Notes: generated by a model not told the origin, from the sequence alone. Shown: positions 8,955 through 17,401, counted from the stretch's first letter. The stretch is DNA of 64,000 nucleotides from Archangium lansingense (GCF_026626635.1 NZ_JAPNKA010000001.1:6386001-6450000), one strand, 5' to 3'. A program made the numbers and translations.

Positions 8955-8990
8955 CCCCTCTCCCTCTGGGAGAGGGCCAGGGTGAGGGTC
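8955..8990. repeat. Dispersed REP-like palindrome, copy B
   Basis: The canonical form: CCCTCTCCC-TCT-GGGAGAGGG, a 9-bp perfect stem with a 3-nt loop, followed by the tail CCAGGGTGAGGGT. It lies 32 bases from copy A in the same orientation; both copies are next to a CCCATCCGT word, so the unit may be a tandem duplicate. Confidence 0.75.
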
Positions 8991-9081
8991 TGGATCAGAC
9001 GTCCCGAGTCCCCATCCGTCCACACACTCGGCAAGAAGGTCACGCGGGCGGATCCCACTTCCAGAGTGACGTGACACGGCG

Positions 9082-9102
9082 GGTAGGAACAACATACCTA
9101 CC
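9082..9102. promoter_or_regulatory. Inverted repeat upstream of dnaE2
   Basis: GGTAGG and CCTACC form perfect 6-bp arms around a 9-base A-rich spacer, centred about 56 bases before the dnaE2 start. This could be an operator or part of the promoter. It does not match a binding consensus I can name. Confidence 0.35.
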
Positions 9103-9117
9103 GGGGCGGACCTTCCG

Positions 9118-9134
9118 CCTGAACGGCTGCTCAG
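9118..9134. promoter_or_regulatory. Candidate LexA (SOS) box
   Basis: Read on the - strand, these 17 bases are CTGAGCAGCCGTTCAGG. They match the Myxococcus xanthus LexA motif as I remember it (CTRHAMRYBYGTTCAGS) at 15 of 17 positions, including the whole GTTCAG core. The site ends 13 bases before the chosen dnaE2 start and would cover the transcription start or ribosome binding region, a sensible place for a repressor of an error-prone polymerase. Confidence 0.45.
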
Positions 9135-9147
9135 TAGGTTGGCGATC

Positions 9148-12100
9148 GTGTACGCCGAGCTGGTCTGCCGGTCGAACTTTTCGTTTCTGCGCGGGGCTTC
9201 GCACCCCGAGGAATTGATCCAGGCTGCGGCGGAGCGGGGACTGTCCGCCGTGGCGCTGGCGGATGGGGATGGGCTGTACGGGGCGGTGAAGGCCCACCTC
9301 GCCGCGAGGGAAGCGGGGATCAAGTACCTGATCGCCAGCGAGCTGACGCTGATGGATGGCCCGCGGGTGGTGGTGTACGCGCAGGACGCGAGGGGCTACG
9401 CGAACCTGAGCCGGCTCATCTCGAAGAGTCGGATGCTGCACCCCAAGGGCGAGGCGGGCCTGCCGTGGCGAGAGCTGGCGGAGGGCAACGAGGGGCTCCT
9501 GGCGCTGCTGCCGTACCCGGTGGCGGCGGCGCAGGTGGCCCCGTTGGCGGACTCCTTCCGCGAGCGCTTCTACGTGGGCATGTGCCGCACGCTGTCCTCG
9601 GGAGACGAGGCGCGGGTGGCGCAGGCGAAGGCCCTGGCGAAGACGCTCGGAGTGCCGCTGTGCGCGCACAACGACGTGCACACGCACCAGCGGAGCCGCC
9701 AGCCGTTGCAGGACGTGCTCACGGCCATCCGGTACAAGACGACGCTGGGGCAGCTCGGGACGAGGCGGCTGCCCAACGCGGAGCGGACGCTGAAGGGGCC
9801 GGAGGAGATGGCCCGGCTGTTCGCGGACTGCCCGGAGGCGCTGGAGAGGACGCTGGAGCTGGCGAGCCGCTGCAACGCGACGCTGGACGGGTTGCGCTAC
9901 CACTTTTCGGAAGAGGACCTGCCGCCGGGACAGACGACGTCGACGTGGCTGCGCGAGCTGACGTACCAGGGGCTGCAGGTGCGCTACCCAGGAGGCGTGC
10001 CGCCCGAGGTGGTGAAGCAGATCGAGCACGAGCTGAAGCTGATCGCGGCCCTGGACTTCGCGGGGTACTTCCTGGCGATCTGGGACATCGTGCGGTTCGC
10101 GCGCTCGAAGGGGATTCTGTGCCAGGGGCGAGGGAGCGCGGCGAACTCGGCGGTGTGCTACGCGCTGGGGGTCACGGCGATCGATCCGGTGCGGATGGGG
10201 CTGCTCTTCGAGCGCTTCCTGAGCATGGAGCGCAAGGAGCCGCCGGACATCGACGTGGACTTCGAGCACGAGCGGCGCGAGGAGGTGCTGCAGTACGTCT
10301 ACGAGAAGCACGGCCGGCACCGGGCGGGCATGGTGTGCGAGGTCATCTGCTACCGGGGGCGGCTGGCGCTGCGTGAGGTGGGCAAGGCGCTCGGGCTGTC
10401 GCTGGACCAGGTGGATCGGCTGGCGAAGGTGGCGGGCTCGCACGGCGGCGAGATGTCGCCCGAGTTGCTGAAGGAGGTGGGACTGTCGGAGGAGGACCGG
10501 CGGGTGCGGCAGACGCTCGCGCTGGCGCAGGAGATCGAGAGCTTCCCGAGGCACCTCTCCATCCACGTGGGCGGGTTCGTGATCACCCGCGAGCCGCTGG
10601 TGGAGATGATCCCCGTGGAGAACGCGGCGATGAAGAGCCGCACGGTGGTGCAGTGGGAGAAGGACGACCTGGAGGCGGTGGGCGTCCTGAAGGTGGATCT
10701 GCTGGGGCTCGGGATGCTGACGGCGCTGGCGAAGTGCCTGGCGCTGATCAAGGAGCACCACGGCCGCGAGCTGACGCTGGCCACGATTCCGGCGGAGGAT
10801 CCACAGGTCTACGAGATGCTGTGCAACGCGGACTCGATCGGGGTGTTCCAGATCGAGAGCCGGGCGCAGATGAACATGCTGCCGAGGCTGAAGCCGCGGT
10901 GCTTCTACGATCTGGTGGTGGAGATCGCGCTCATCCGGCCGGGGCCGATCGTCGGGGACATGGTGCACCCGTACCTGCGGAGGCGGGAGGGGAAGGAGCC
11001 GGTGGTGTACCCATCGGAGGATGTGCGGCGGATTCTGCAGAAGACGCTGGGGGTGCCGCTCTTCCAGGAGCAGGCGATGAAGCTGGCGATGGCGGTGGCG
11101 GGCTTCACTCCAGCGGAGGCGGACGGATTGAGGCGGGCGCTGTCACACAAGCGGGCGGAGGAGCGGCTGGGGCCATTCCACCAGCGCTTCGTGGAGGGAG
11201 GCGTGGCGCGGGGATACACGCCCGAGTACGTGGACACGCTGTTCCGCCAGTTCCGCGGGTTCGCGCACTATGGTTTCCCGGAGAGCCACTCGGCGAGCTT
11301 CGCGCTGCTGGCGTACGCGTCGTCGTGGCTGAAGTGCCACTACCCGGCGGCCTTCACGGCGGCGCTGCTGAACTCGCAGCCGATGGGCTTCTACGCGCCG
11401 CATACGCTGGTGGCGGACGCGCAGCGGCACGGAGTGAAGGTGCTGGGCGTGGACGTGAACCACTCGGGGTGGGACTGCACGATGGAGGAGGGCGGGGCGC
11501 TGCGGTTGGGGTTGCGGATGGTGCGAGGGCTCCAGGAGGCGGCGGGGCGGCGGGTGGAGGCGGCGAGGCAGGGCGTGCGCTACGCGAGCGTCGGCGATCT
11601 GGCGAGGCGGACGCGGGCGCCCCGGCACGAGCTGGCACGGCTGGCGTTGTCGGGGGCATTGGGGAGCCTCAGCGGTTCGCGGCGGGACGCGCTGTGGGAG
11701 ATCCAGGCGCTGGGTCCGCTGGAGGAGACGGACCTGTTCTTCGGGATGGCGATGGACGGGACGCAGGTGGAACTGCCGCAGATGAACGTGGCGGAGCGGG
11801 TGAGCAAGGACTTCGAGACGGTGGGCGTGTCGCTGGAGAAGCACCCGCTGGAGCTGTTGCGGCCGATCCTGCGTAAGCGGGGCGCGGTGACGGCGGCGGG
11901 GCTGGAGCGGGTGCGAGCAGGGGCTCGGGTGGCGGTGGGCGGGATGCTCATCTGCCGGCAGATGCCGCCGACGGCGAAGGGGTTCTGCTTCCTGTCACTC
12001 GAGGATGAGACGGGGATCGCGAACCTCGTGGTGTCACCGGACGCGTATGCGCGGTTCCGTAAGGACATCCACGGCGCGCTGTTCCTGGTGGGGCAGGGGA

Positions 12101-12177
12101 CGCTGGAGAGGACGGGGAAGGTGTTGAACGTGAAGGTGCAGCAACTGGAGCCGATCGCCTCCGGGCTTCCAGGCTGA
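9148..12177 (+). CDS. dnaE2: Error-prone DNA polymerase DnaE2 (ImuC)
   Basis: A C-family DNA polymerase alpha subunit of about 1009 residues, the length of DnaE2 rather than the 1150-1180 of replicative DnaE1. It starts YAELVCRSNFSFLRGASHP, the N-terminal PHP-domain entry typical of DnaE2. The palm carries GRGSAANSAVCYALG and the catalytic PDIDVDFEHERR; an OB-fold near the C-terminus (LEDETGIANLVV) closes the protein. It performs translesion, mutagenic synthesis in the SOS response with ImuA/ImuB, which are not in this window. The GTG at 9148 is preferred over a TTG at 9139 by family alignment. A LexA-like box lies just upstream. Confidence 0.95.
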   Translation: MYAELVCRSNFSFLRGASHPEELIQAAAERGLSAVALADGDGLYGAVKAHLAAREAGIKYLIASELTLMDGPRVVVYAQDARGYANLSRLISKSRMLHPKGEAGLPWRELAEGNEGLLALLPYPVAAAQVAPLADSFRERFYVGMCRTLSSGDEARVAQAKALAKTLGVPLCAHNDVHTHQRSRQPLQDVLTAIRYKTTLGQLGTRRLPNAERTLKGPEEMARLFADCPEALERTLELASRCNATLDGLRYHFSEEDLPPGQTTSTWLRELTYQGLQVRYPGGVPPEVVKQIEHELKLIAALDFAGYFLAIWDIVRFARSKGILCQGRGSAANSAVCYALGVTAIDPVRMGLLFERFLSMERKEPPDIDVDFEHERREEVLQYVYEKHGRHRAGMVCEVICYRGRLALREVGKALGLSLDQVDRLAKVAGSHGGEMSPELLKEVGLSEEDRRVRQTLALAQEIESFPRHLSIHVGGFVITREPLVEMIPVENAAMKSRTVVQWEKDDLEAVGVLKVDLLGLGMLTALAKCLALIKEHHGRELTLATIPAEDPQVYEMLCNADSIGVFQIESRAQMNMLPRLKPRCFYDLVVEIALIRPGPIVGDMVHPYLRRREGKEPVVYPSEDVRRILQKTLGVPLFQEQAMKLAMAVAGFTPAEADGLRRALSHKRAEERLGPFHQRFVEGGVARGYTPEYVDTLFRQFRGFAHYGFPESHSASFALLAYASSWLKCHYPAAFTAALLNSQPMGFYAPHTLVADAQRHGVKVLGVDVNHSGWDCTMEEGGALRLGLRMVRGLQEAAGRRVEAARQGVRYASVGDLARRTRAPRHELARLALSGALGSLSGSRRDALWEIQALGPLEETDLFFGMAMDGTQVELPQMNVAERVSKDFETVGVSLEKHPLELLRPILRKRGAVTAAGLERVRAGARVAVGGMLICRQMPPTAKGFCFLSLEDETGIANLVVSPDAYARFRKDIHGALFLVGQGTLERTGKVLNVKVQQLEPIASGLPG

Positions 12178-12178
12178 T

Positions 12179-12679
12179 TCAGCACCCGGCGGAGCCAACG
12201 GCGCGCAGTTGGGTCTCCCGTCCATTTTCGGTGACGCGGATGGTTCCACCATTGATGATGAGGAGCTCGAGCTCGAACCTTTCGCCCAGCTCGAGATCGA
12301 CCTGCGCTGTCACCTTGCCGTCCTTGCTGCGGAAGGTCTGGGATGTGTACTGCCCATAGAACTCCCGGCCACTGCCCTTGATGCGCTCGAATTCGAGGAT
12401 CCTTCCGGAGATCATCATCCTCATCGAACCGGGCTTCGTACCGTTATGGAAGACATAGAGGCCCTCGAGATTGGAGCGCTCGGGCTTCCAGAGACTCATG
12501 CCGCAGCCGCTGAACTGGGTCTGCTTTGATGTGAACTCACCGATCTCTGGCGGCTTCTTCTTGGGTCGAGATTCCTTCTGGGGTGAGGGCGCATTGTCTT
12601 TTCCGGACTGTGCGGTGGCGAGGGCCGGCCCGAGCAACAGTGCACAGGCGAGGGCGAATCGCTTCGTTGTCTGAATCAT
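12179..12679 (-). CDS. Hypothetical secreted protein
   Basis: A 166-residue protein with a clear Sec signal (IQTTKRFALACALLLGPALATAQS, cleavage near residue 23), a Lys/Pro-rich linker (about 30-45) and a small beta-rich domain. Two cysteines (about 59 and the last residue) could pair once exported. No family recognised. It converges with dnaE2, with stop codons one base apart, and may be the last gene of the SPFH/NAD-kinase-like operon (80-base gap). Confidence 0.7.
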   Translation of the reverse strand: MIQTTKRFALACALLLGPALATAQSGKDNAPSPQKESRPKKKPPEIGEFTSKQTQFSGCGMSLWKPERSNLEGLYVFHNGTKPGSMRMMISGRILEFERIKGSGREFYGQYTSQTFRSKDGKVTAQVDLELGERFELELLIINGGTIRVTENGRETQLRAVGSAGC

Positions 12680-12759
12680 GGAGGCTCCTTCTGATGGAGG
12701 AAGCCAACGTAGCCATCGCGAGGAACACGCTCAAGCACGCAATAGGGAGCGCACGAGGT

Positions 12760-13686
12760 TCAGTGGACGACGAGCCGGGCGCGCTGTGCCGCCGGGCGCA
12801 CCCGTGCGGTGGTGCCCGCGTTGAAGGCGAGGAAGTCCTCCTCCACTCCATCGCTGAAGATGACGCCCCCCGAGGGCATCCGCGACTCCACCTCCAACTC
12901 CTGCTGAGTGCTGACGAATCCGGCCACCAGGCTGGCCGCCGAGTGCCGGCTGATGAATGGCTCGCGCACCACGAAGGCCAGTCGCGGGTCCTCCCATGTG
13001 AGCCGCCATGGCTGGCCCGGCTGTCCACCCGTCGCCTCCGTGAGCCCGCGGGCGAGCGTGAACACCGAGGACAGCCAGCCGCTCGAGCCCGCGCCCGTGG
13101 AGACGATGATGCCACTGGACGACTGGGACTCGGCACGTTGCTCGTAGTGCAGCGTGTAGCGGGCGGAGACGTGAGTGCGCGCTCCGAGAAACAGATCGTT
13201 GAACCCGAGCAGTCTCTGGCCATCGCTCAGCACCACCTCGGCGAGCGTCACCTCGCGGAAGCGGGCGTGCTGCTCCAGCACGTGGCGCACCGCCACCCGC
13301 GCCTTGTCGACGCCGAAGGGCAGGAGCACTCCATCGAAGCGCTCAGGGTCCGGGTTGACGCCGACGATGGGCTGCGATCCCACGTACTTGGCCACGTTGG
13401 CCACCAGGCCGTCCTGGCCCACCGTCACCACCAGCTCCTTGCCGGTGAAGAGGAAGGTGGGCACCAGCGAGCGATCCACCTGCTGCACCGGCAGGCCGAG
13501 CTCCAGCAGTTTGTGCAGCGCATCGAGCGAGCGGCGGTAGGTGTCATCCTCCCGCGCGTAGTCCTCGAAGTCCTGGCCGGCGTGCTCCAGGTAGAAGCGC
13601 GCCTGCGAGCGCGTGTTGAAGCGCTCCACCAACTCGGCGAGCCTCGTCTTGCGGGTGACGAGGACGATCTTCTCGTACTCAGCCAT
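12760..13686 (-). CDS. NAD kinase-like (PpnK-fold) protein
   Basis: A 308-residue protein with the layout of NAD kinases. The substrate motif, normally GGDGT, is here VTVGQDGLVANV at about residues 88-99; it is followed by PIVGVNPDPERFDG, the NE-type motif as NDLFLG (about 164-169) and the GSTA-type motif as STGAGSSGW (about 196-204). The Asp is kept but the first Gly pair and the Thr are changed, so NAD phosphorylation may be altered or another diphosphate may be bound. It overlaps the upstream SPFH gene by 8 bases, so the two are translationally coupled. This is a sound family call with uncertain activity. Confidence 0.75.
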   Translation of the reverse strand: MAEYEKIVLVTRKTRLAELVERFNTRSQARFYLEHAGQDFEDYAREDDTYRRSLDALHKLLELGLPVQQVDRSLVPTFLFTGKELVVTVGQDGLVANVAKYVGSQPIVGVNPDPERFDGVLLPFGVDKARVAVRHVLEQHARFREVTLAEVVLSDGQRLLGFNDLFLGARTHVSARYTLHYEQRAESQSSSGIIVSTGAGSSGWLSSVFTLARGLTEATGGQPGQPWRLTWEDPRLAFVVREPFISRHSAASLVAGFVSTQQELEVESRMPSGGVIFSDGVEEDFLAFNAGTTARVRPAAQRARLVVH

Positions 13687-14656
13687 GGCGGCCCTGGTTG
13701 CCCGACGGGGCCGAGAGCAGGGTGCGCAGCAAGTCCGGGGACACGTTCAGCTCGCCGATCTTCCCCGCGTTCTCCGCCATCTCGCGGAAGGCGAGCGCGA
13801 TGTTCAGCTTGGGATCGTTCCCTCCGCCGGCCGCAGCCATGAGCACCTTCCAGTCCATGTCTCGCACCGGGGCGAGCGTCTTCTCCAACGCATAGGCCTT
13901 GGCCTCAGCGGCCTTGCGCTCGTTTTCGCTCCAGCGCTCCATGAAGGAGGCGCGCTGCTCCTCCACCGCGATGTCCGCGGCGATCTGCGCCTCGCGGATC
14001 TGCCGCTTGCCGGCCTCCACGGACAGCTCGGTGGCGATCTCGCTCTCCTTGATGCGCCGCTCCTGCTCCACGGCGGCGTTGCGGCGGGCGTAGATGGCTT
14101 CATCCGCGCGCCGCTGGAGGGCTTCACGGGCCTCGGCCTCCAGGGCCCGAGCCATCTCCGGGGTGGGGCGCGCCGACAGCAGCGCGAAGCCCTGCACCTC
14201 CACACCGAGCATTCGCACCGCCTCTGTCTCCCGGAGCCCCGCGAGCACCTTGGCCTCGATGGTGGCCGCCTGCACGAGCACCTCGCGCAGGGGCATGGAC
14301 TGAACCACGGTGCGGGCGCGCACCTGGGCGATCTGGACGAGCCGCTCCTCGAGCTTCGAAGGGTCCTCCGAGGCGTACTCGCCCGAGGGCTTCACCGAGT
14401 AATCCAGCAGCCCGGCAAGCAGCTTGGGGTCCGCGACGCGGTAGGTGAGCTGTCCCTGGAGGGTGACGGCTTGGAAGTCCTGGGTGACCTCGTTGAAGGC
14501 GAAGGGCACGTCCGAGCTGGCGAGCGGCACGGCCACCACGGTGGTTGTGGGCGCCCAGTAGAAGAAGGAGAGGCCCGGCCCCTCCCGCTTCACTCGGCCG
14601 TCCTTGAACTGCATGACGTACGTCGTCGGCGGCGCCTTCATGTACCGGATGCTCAT
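13679..14656 (-). CDS. SPFH domain protein without membrane helix
   Basis: A 325-residue protein with a beta-rich SPFH domain (about 5-170) and a charged coiled coil (about 170-250: EARE, ERRIKESEIATELSVEAGKR, shown in part). Unlike the SPFH protein at 478-1551 it has no N-terminal membrane helix, so it is probably cytoplasmic or peripheral, like some toroid-forming SPFH relatives. It overlaps the NAD-kinase-like gene by 8 bases. It is the first gene of the operon and has a good promoter with a palindromic spacer (14693-14727). AGGACGAGGGG precedes the ATG. Confidence 0.82.
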   Translation of the reverse strand: MSIRYMKAPPTTYVMQFKDGRVKREGPGLSFFYWAPTTTVVAVPLASSDVPFAFNEVTQDFQAVTLQGQLTYRVADPKLLAGLLDYSVKPSGEYASEDPSKLEERLVQIAQVRARTVVQSMPLREVLVQAATIEAKVLAGLRETEAVRMLGVEVQGFALLSARPTPEMARALEAEAREALQRRADEAIYARRNAAVEQERRIKESEIATELSVEAGKRQIREAQIAADIAVEEQRASFMERWSENERKAAEAKAYALEKTLAPVRDMDWKVLMAAAGGGNDPKLNIALAFREMAENAGKIGELNVSPDLLRTLLSAPSGNQGRHG

Positions 14657-14692
14657 GGTCCACCCCTCGTCCTTTCATCTTCGTGTTTTTAT

Positions 14693-14727
14693 GACACCAA
14701 CATAGTGTCTGTTGGACACGAGTGCAA
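14693..14727 (-). promoter_or_regulatory. Sigma-70-type promoter with palindromic operator in the spacer
   Basis: On the - strand TTGCAC (14722-14727) and TATGTT (14699-14704) are separated by exactly 17 bases. The spacer is GTGTC-CAACA-GACAC plus two flanking bases, and a further GACAC/TGTTGG copy extends the dyad to 14693, so CCAACA...TGTTGG and GACAC...GTGTC arms are nested. The predicted transcription start is near 14691, about 35 bases before the SPFH ATG. This geometry suggests a TetR-like or similar dimeric repressor. Confidence 0.6.
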
Positions 14728-14747
14728 CAAGGAATGAATTCGAGATG

Positions 14748-14784
14748 CCCCCTCTCCCTCTGGGAGAGGGCTGGGGTGAGGGTG
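14748..14784. repeat. Dispersed REP-like palindrome, copy C
   Basis: Same unit as copy B: a CCCTCTCCC-TCT-GGGAGAGGG stem-loop followed by a CTGGGGTGAGGGTG tail, in the same orientation. It separates the polytopic membrane protein gene from the SPFH operon promoter. Confidence 0.75.
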
Positions 14785-14865
14785 TTCCCCACGAGGTGTC
14801 CTACGCGTAACGTGAGCGGCGGCGGTCGCGCGTGGGGGAATTGACCCTGGTGGCGCTGGTGCTCC

Positions 14866-16206
14866 TCACCTGGAGTCCAGGGAGATGTTCCAGCCCTCGG
14901 GGTTGATGGGAATACGGTCCGCCGCGCCCGGGTGACCACGCGCCGCCTGGATGCGCCGTGCGCTTGCCGGCCAGTCCTGCTCCGGCCCGAAAGGACCGAG
15001 TTCCCAGCGGGGGAAAGCCAGGCCGATGATGGCGATACAGAGCACGCGTGGTGCCCAGCGGTGGAGGGCGGCAGTGGCGGCCACCCAGAGCACCACCGCC
15101 ACGGGCGCGCAGTAGAACCAGTAGCGTCCCTGGAAGACGTCGGTCGTCAGCACGGGCCCGAAGGGCGGCTCGCGCACGCTCCATGGGCGCACCATCCAGG
15201 TGAGGGCGACGAGGCCGAACACGCAGCTGGCCACCAGGAGGAGCACCTGGCGGCGCTGCGACGGCAGGCGCATCAGCCCTCGCCCCAAAACTCCGAGCAG
15301 CGCCACCGCACAGAGCAGCTCCACGAGCAAGGGGCGGCGAAAGTAGGAGCGGGTGAGGCTGTCGCCGAGCACGGGGTGCAGCAGGTAGCGGGTGTTGAGT
15401 GTGTGGAATGTCCCTTGGGCCACCTCAAACCAGCGGACCGGATCCGTCTGTGGGAAGGAGGACACGGCCTCACGGAAGGCGAGGACGTTGACGGCCGCCC
15501 AGCCGAGCGTGAGTGCTGCCGCGGCCCACTCCGGCCAGACGTACCGGAACTGGGCCCCCGCACGATGCCGGAGGAGGGCCCGGCCGGCGAACGCGGGAGC
15601 GAGGATGACCAGCTCGCCAGCGGTCGAGCCGACCACCGCGATGAAGAGCAGCTCGGCGGCCCCAAGCGGCCGGTCGAGGTCCTGCAGTGCGATGAAGGCC
15701 GCGGCGTAGAAGGCGATCGAGTGGAGGTTTGCGAGATTGCCGGTCACCTCCCACATCCCGGGGGCAAAGCACAGGGCGGCCGAGGTCAGGATGCGCGCGG
15801 CGTCGTGAGGAACGAGCCCACGATGACAGCGGCGGGAGAAGAGTGCCGCCATGGCTGCATACGCCACCAGGGTGAAAGTGGTCACCGTGACCGCGAAGAA
15901 CTCCAGCGGGAGCTGCGCGAAGAGCACAGCCAGTATTCGGGGCAGCACGTGCAGGTAGCCGGCGTACGGCTCCAGGATGGGGGCGGCGCCCCGCTCGAGC
16001 GCTTCGCGCAGGAAGAGCGAGCCGTCCTCGGCCCATAGGTGCGCGCGGGCCAGCCGCTCGTGGGAGCGCACGAGCAGCAGCACCAGGCACACTCCGAAGG
16101 CGAGGAGCGCGGGGGAGGAAAGTGGCCGGAGCTCGGACGCTGCGTGAGGCGAGCACCGGGCAGCCGTCGCCGCGTCGGTTGGGACCCGAGTGGGAGGCGC
16201 TATCAT
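14866..16206 (-). CDS. Polytopic membrane protein, possibly GT-C glycosyltransferase-like
   Basis: A 446-residue protein with about ten hydrophobic helices. Between the first two helices lies the periplasmic-loop motif LWAEDGSLFLREALERG; an acidic ED-type motif in the first loop is a feature of GT-C fold glycosyltransferases that use polyprenyl-phosphate sugars. The C-terminal 55 residues are soluble. The remaining sequence is not close to any family I can name, so the glycosyltransferase idea is inference. It is monocistronic on the - strand and divergent from the hydrolase at 16353. Confidence 0.65.
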   Translation of the reverse strand: MIAPPTRVPTDAATAARCSPHAASELRPLSSPALLAFGVCLVLLLVRSHERLARAHLWAEDGSLFLREALERGAAPILEPYAGYLHVLPRILAVLFAQLPLEFFAVTVTTFTLVAYAAMAALFSRRCHRGLVPHDAARILTSAALCFAPGMWEVTGNLANLHSIAFYAAAFIALQDLDRPLGAAELLFIAVVGSTAGELVILAPAFAGRALLRHRAGAQFRYVWPEWAAAALTLGWAAVNVLAFREAVSSFPQTDPVRWFEVAQGTFHTLNTRYLLHPVLGDSLTRSYFRRPLLVELLCAVALLGVLGRGLMRLPSQRRQVLLLVASCVFGLVALTWMVRPWSVREPPFGPVLTTDVFQGRYWFYCAPVAVVLWVAATAALHRWAPRVLCIAIIGLAFPRWELGPFGPEQDWPASARRIQAARGHPGAADRIPINPEGWNISLDSR

Positions 16207-16352
16207 GTTGCCGCCATCACCACCGCCAGTCCGTGCACGCTCGCCTCGCTGGAGCTGCGGGGGCGGTGTACCTGGGAGAAGCGCTTCACGAGGGCGAGCG
16301 AGAGGCAGAGGAACATCGAGAAGGTGCGGAGTAGAGTCCGGCCAGGGCGAAG

Positions 16353-17240
16353 ATGTCTAGCGCCATCATCGAGGCACACAGGCTCATGGATCGTCTCCTC
16401 CGAGGAGCGAAGCGGATGTTGCTCCTGGTTCTGGTCACGGTGGTCATTGTGTACGTGGGCATCTGCGTGCTGGTGTTCCTCAACCAGCGGCACATGGTGT
16501 TCCCGGTGCCTCCAGGGGCTCGTGAGCCCTCGCTGGCTGGAGCTACGCTCCTTCGCATCCCAGGGCACGAGGGCTCGACGGTCTACGCGCTGCACGTGCC
16601 CGCGCCTGCAGGGGCGCCGACCGTGGTGCACTTCCACGGCAATGGCGAGCAGCTCGCGGACGGAGCGTGGCTGGCGCAGCGCTTCCAGGAGGCGGGGCTC
16701 GGCTTCTATGCGGTGGAGTACCCGGGCTACGGGCTCGCGGCGGAGCAGGGGCCCTCGGAGAGCGGCATCTATGCGGCGGCGGAGGCCGCGCTGGAGCACC
16801 TGCACCAGAAGCTGGGCGTGCCTCGGGAGCGCACGGTGCTGCAGGGACAGTCGCTCGGCTCGGGCGTGGCGGTCGAGATGGCGAAGCGGGGGCACGGCTC
16901 GCGGCTGGTGCTCATCACGCCTTACACTTCTATCGTCGAACTGGGGGCTCGGCTCTTCTCGTGGCTGCCCGCGAGCCTGCTCGTGAGAGATCCATTCGAC
17001 AGTGCGGCCAAGGCGCCCGGGTTGAAGCTACCGGTGCTCATCGTCCACGGCACGCGGGATGAGGTCATCCCCGTGGACATGGGGCAGCGGCTGGGAACCC
17101 TGTTCCCGAACGCCACTGTGCGCCTCCTTGAGGGCAAGCGTCACAATGACGTGCTCGATCGACCGGCCGTTCTCCATGAAATGATGGAGTTTGCGCGAGA
17201 CGGAGCACACAAGACTGGCACAGGTCCGTCGGAGCCTTGA
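16353..17240 (+). CDS. Membrane-anchored alpha/beta hydrolase (Bem46-like), intact copy
   Basis: A 295-residue protein with an N-terminal membrane helix (about 21-43) and an alpha/beta hydrolase domain of the Bem46/ABHD13 type. The oxyanion loop HFHGNGE is at about 92-98, the nucleophile elbow GQSLGS at about 166-171, the acid in HGTRDEVIP (about 235-243) and the His in GKRHNDV (about 262-268). It is the intact parent of two decayed copies at 19444 and 20114. The ATG at 16353 has only a weak ribosome site; an in-frame ATG at 16386 is possible and would still keep the membrane helix. Confidence 0.85.
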   Translation: MSSAIIEAHRLMDRLLRGAKRMLLLVLVTVVIVYVGICVLVFLNQRHMVFPVPPGAREPSLAGATLLRIPGHEGSTVYALHVPAPAGAPTVVHFHGNGEQLADGAWLAQRFQEAGLGFYAVEYPGYGLAAEQGPSESGIYAAAEAALEHLHQKLGVPRERTVLQGQSLGSGVAVEMAKRGHGSRLVLITPYTSIVELGARLFSWLPASLLVRDPFDSAAKAPGLKLPVLIVHGTRDEVIPVDMGQRLGTLFPNATVRLLEGKRHNDVLDRPAVLHEMMEFARDGAHKTGTGPSEP

Positions 17241-17283
17241 ATGGCAGGCATGGCGCATGCGACGGCTCGCTGTCGACCGGGTG

Positions 17284-17401
17284 CTAGGAGCTTGTCGGAG
17301 AATCGCCGAAAAACGACTCCTACATACCAACCATAGCGGTGTGTTTGAGTCGCACTACCCCTCATGTAGTGGGTAGCCGAGGTATTCCGACAGGCTCCTA
17401 G
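17284..17401. mobile_element. 118-bp MITE-like element with CTAG ends
   Basis: The ends are inverted repeats: CTAGGAGCTTGTCGGA on the left and, read from the right, CTAGGAGCCTGTCGGA (15 of 16 identical). CTAG at both edges fits a 4-bp YTAR target duplication as made by IS5-family transposases. The interior has no coding potential. The right-hand CTAG supplies the TAG stop of the lipoprotein gene ending at 17398. No full-length parent element is in the window. Confidence 0.65.

Noticed and set aside
9040..10968. 642-codon open frame on the - strand
   Set aside because: Antisense to dnaE2, His/Arg/Gln-rich, no family similarity.
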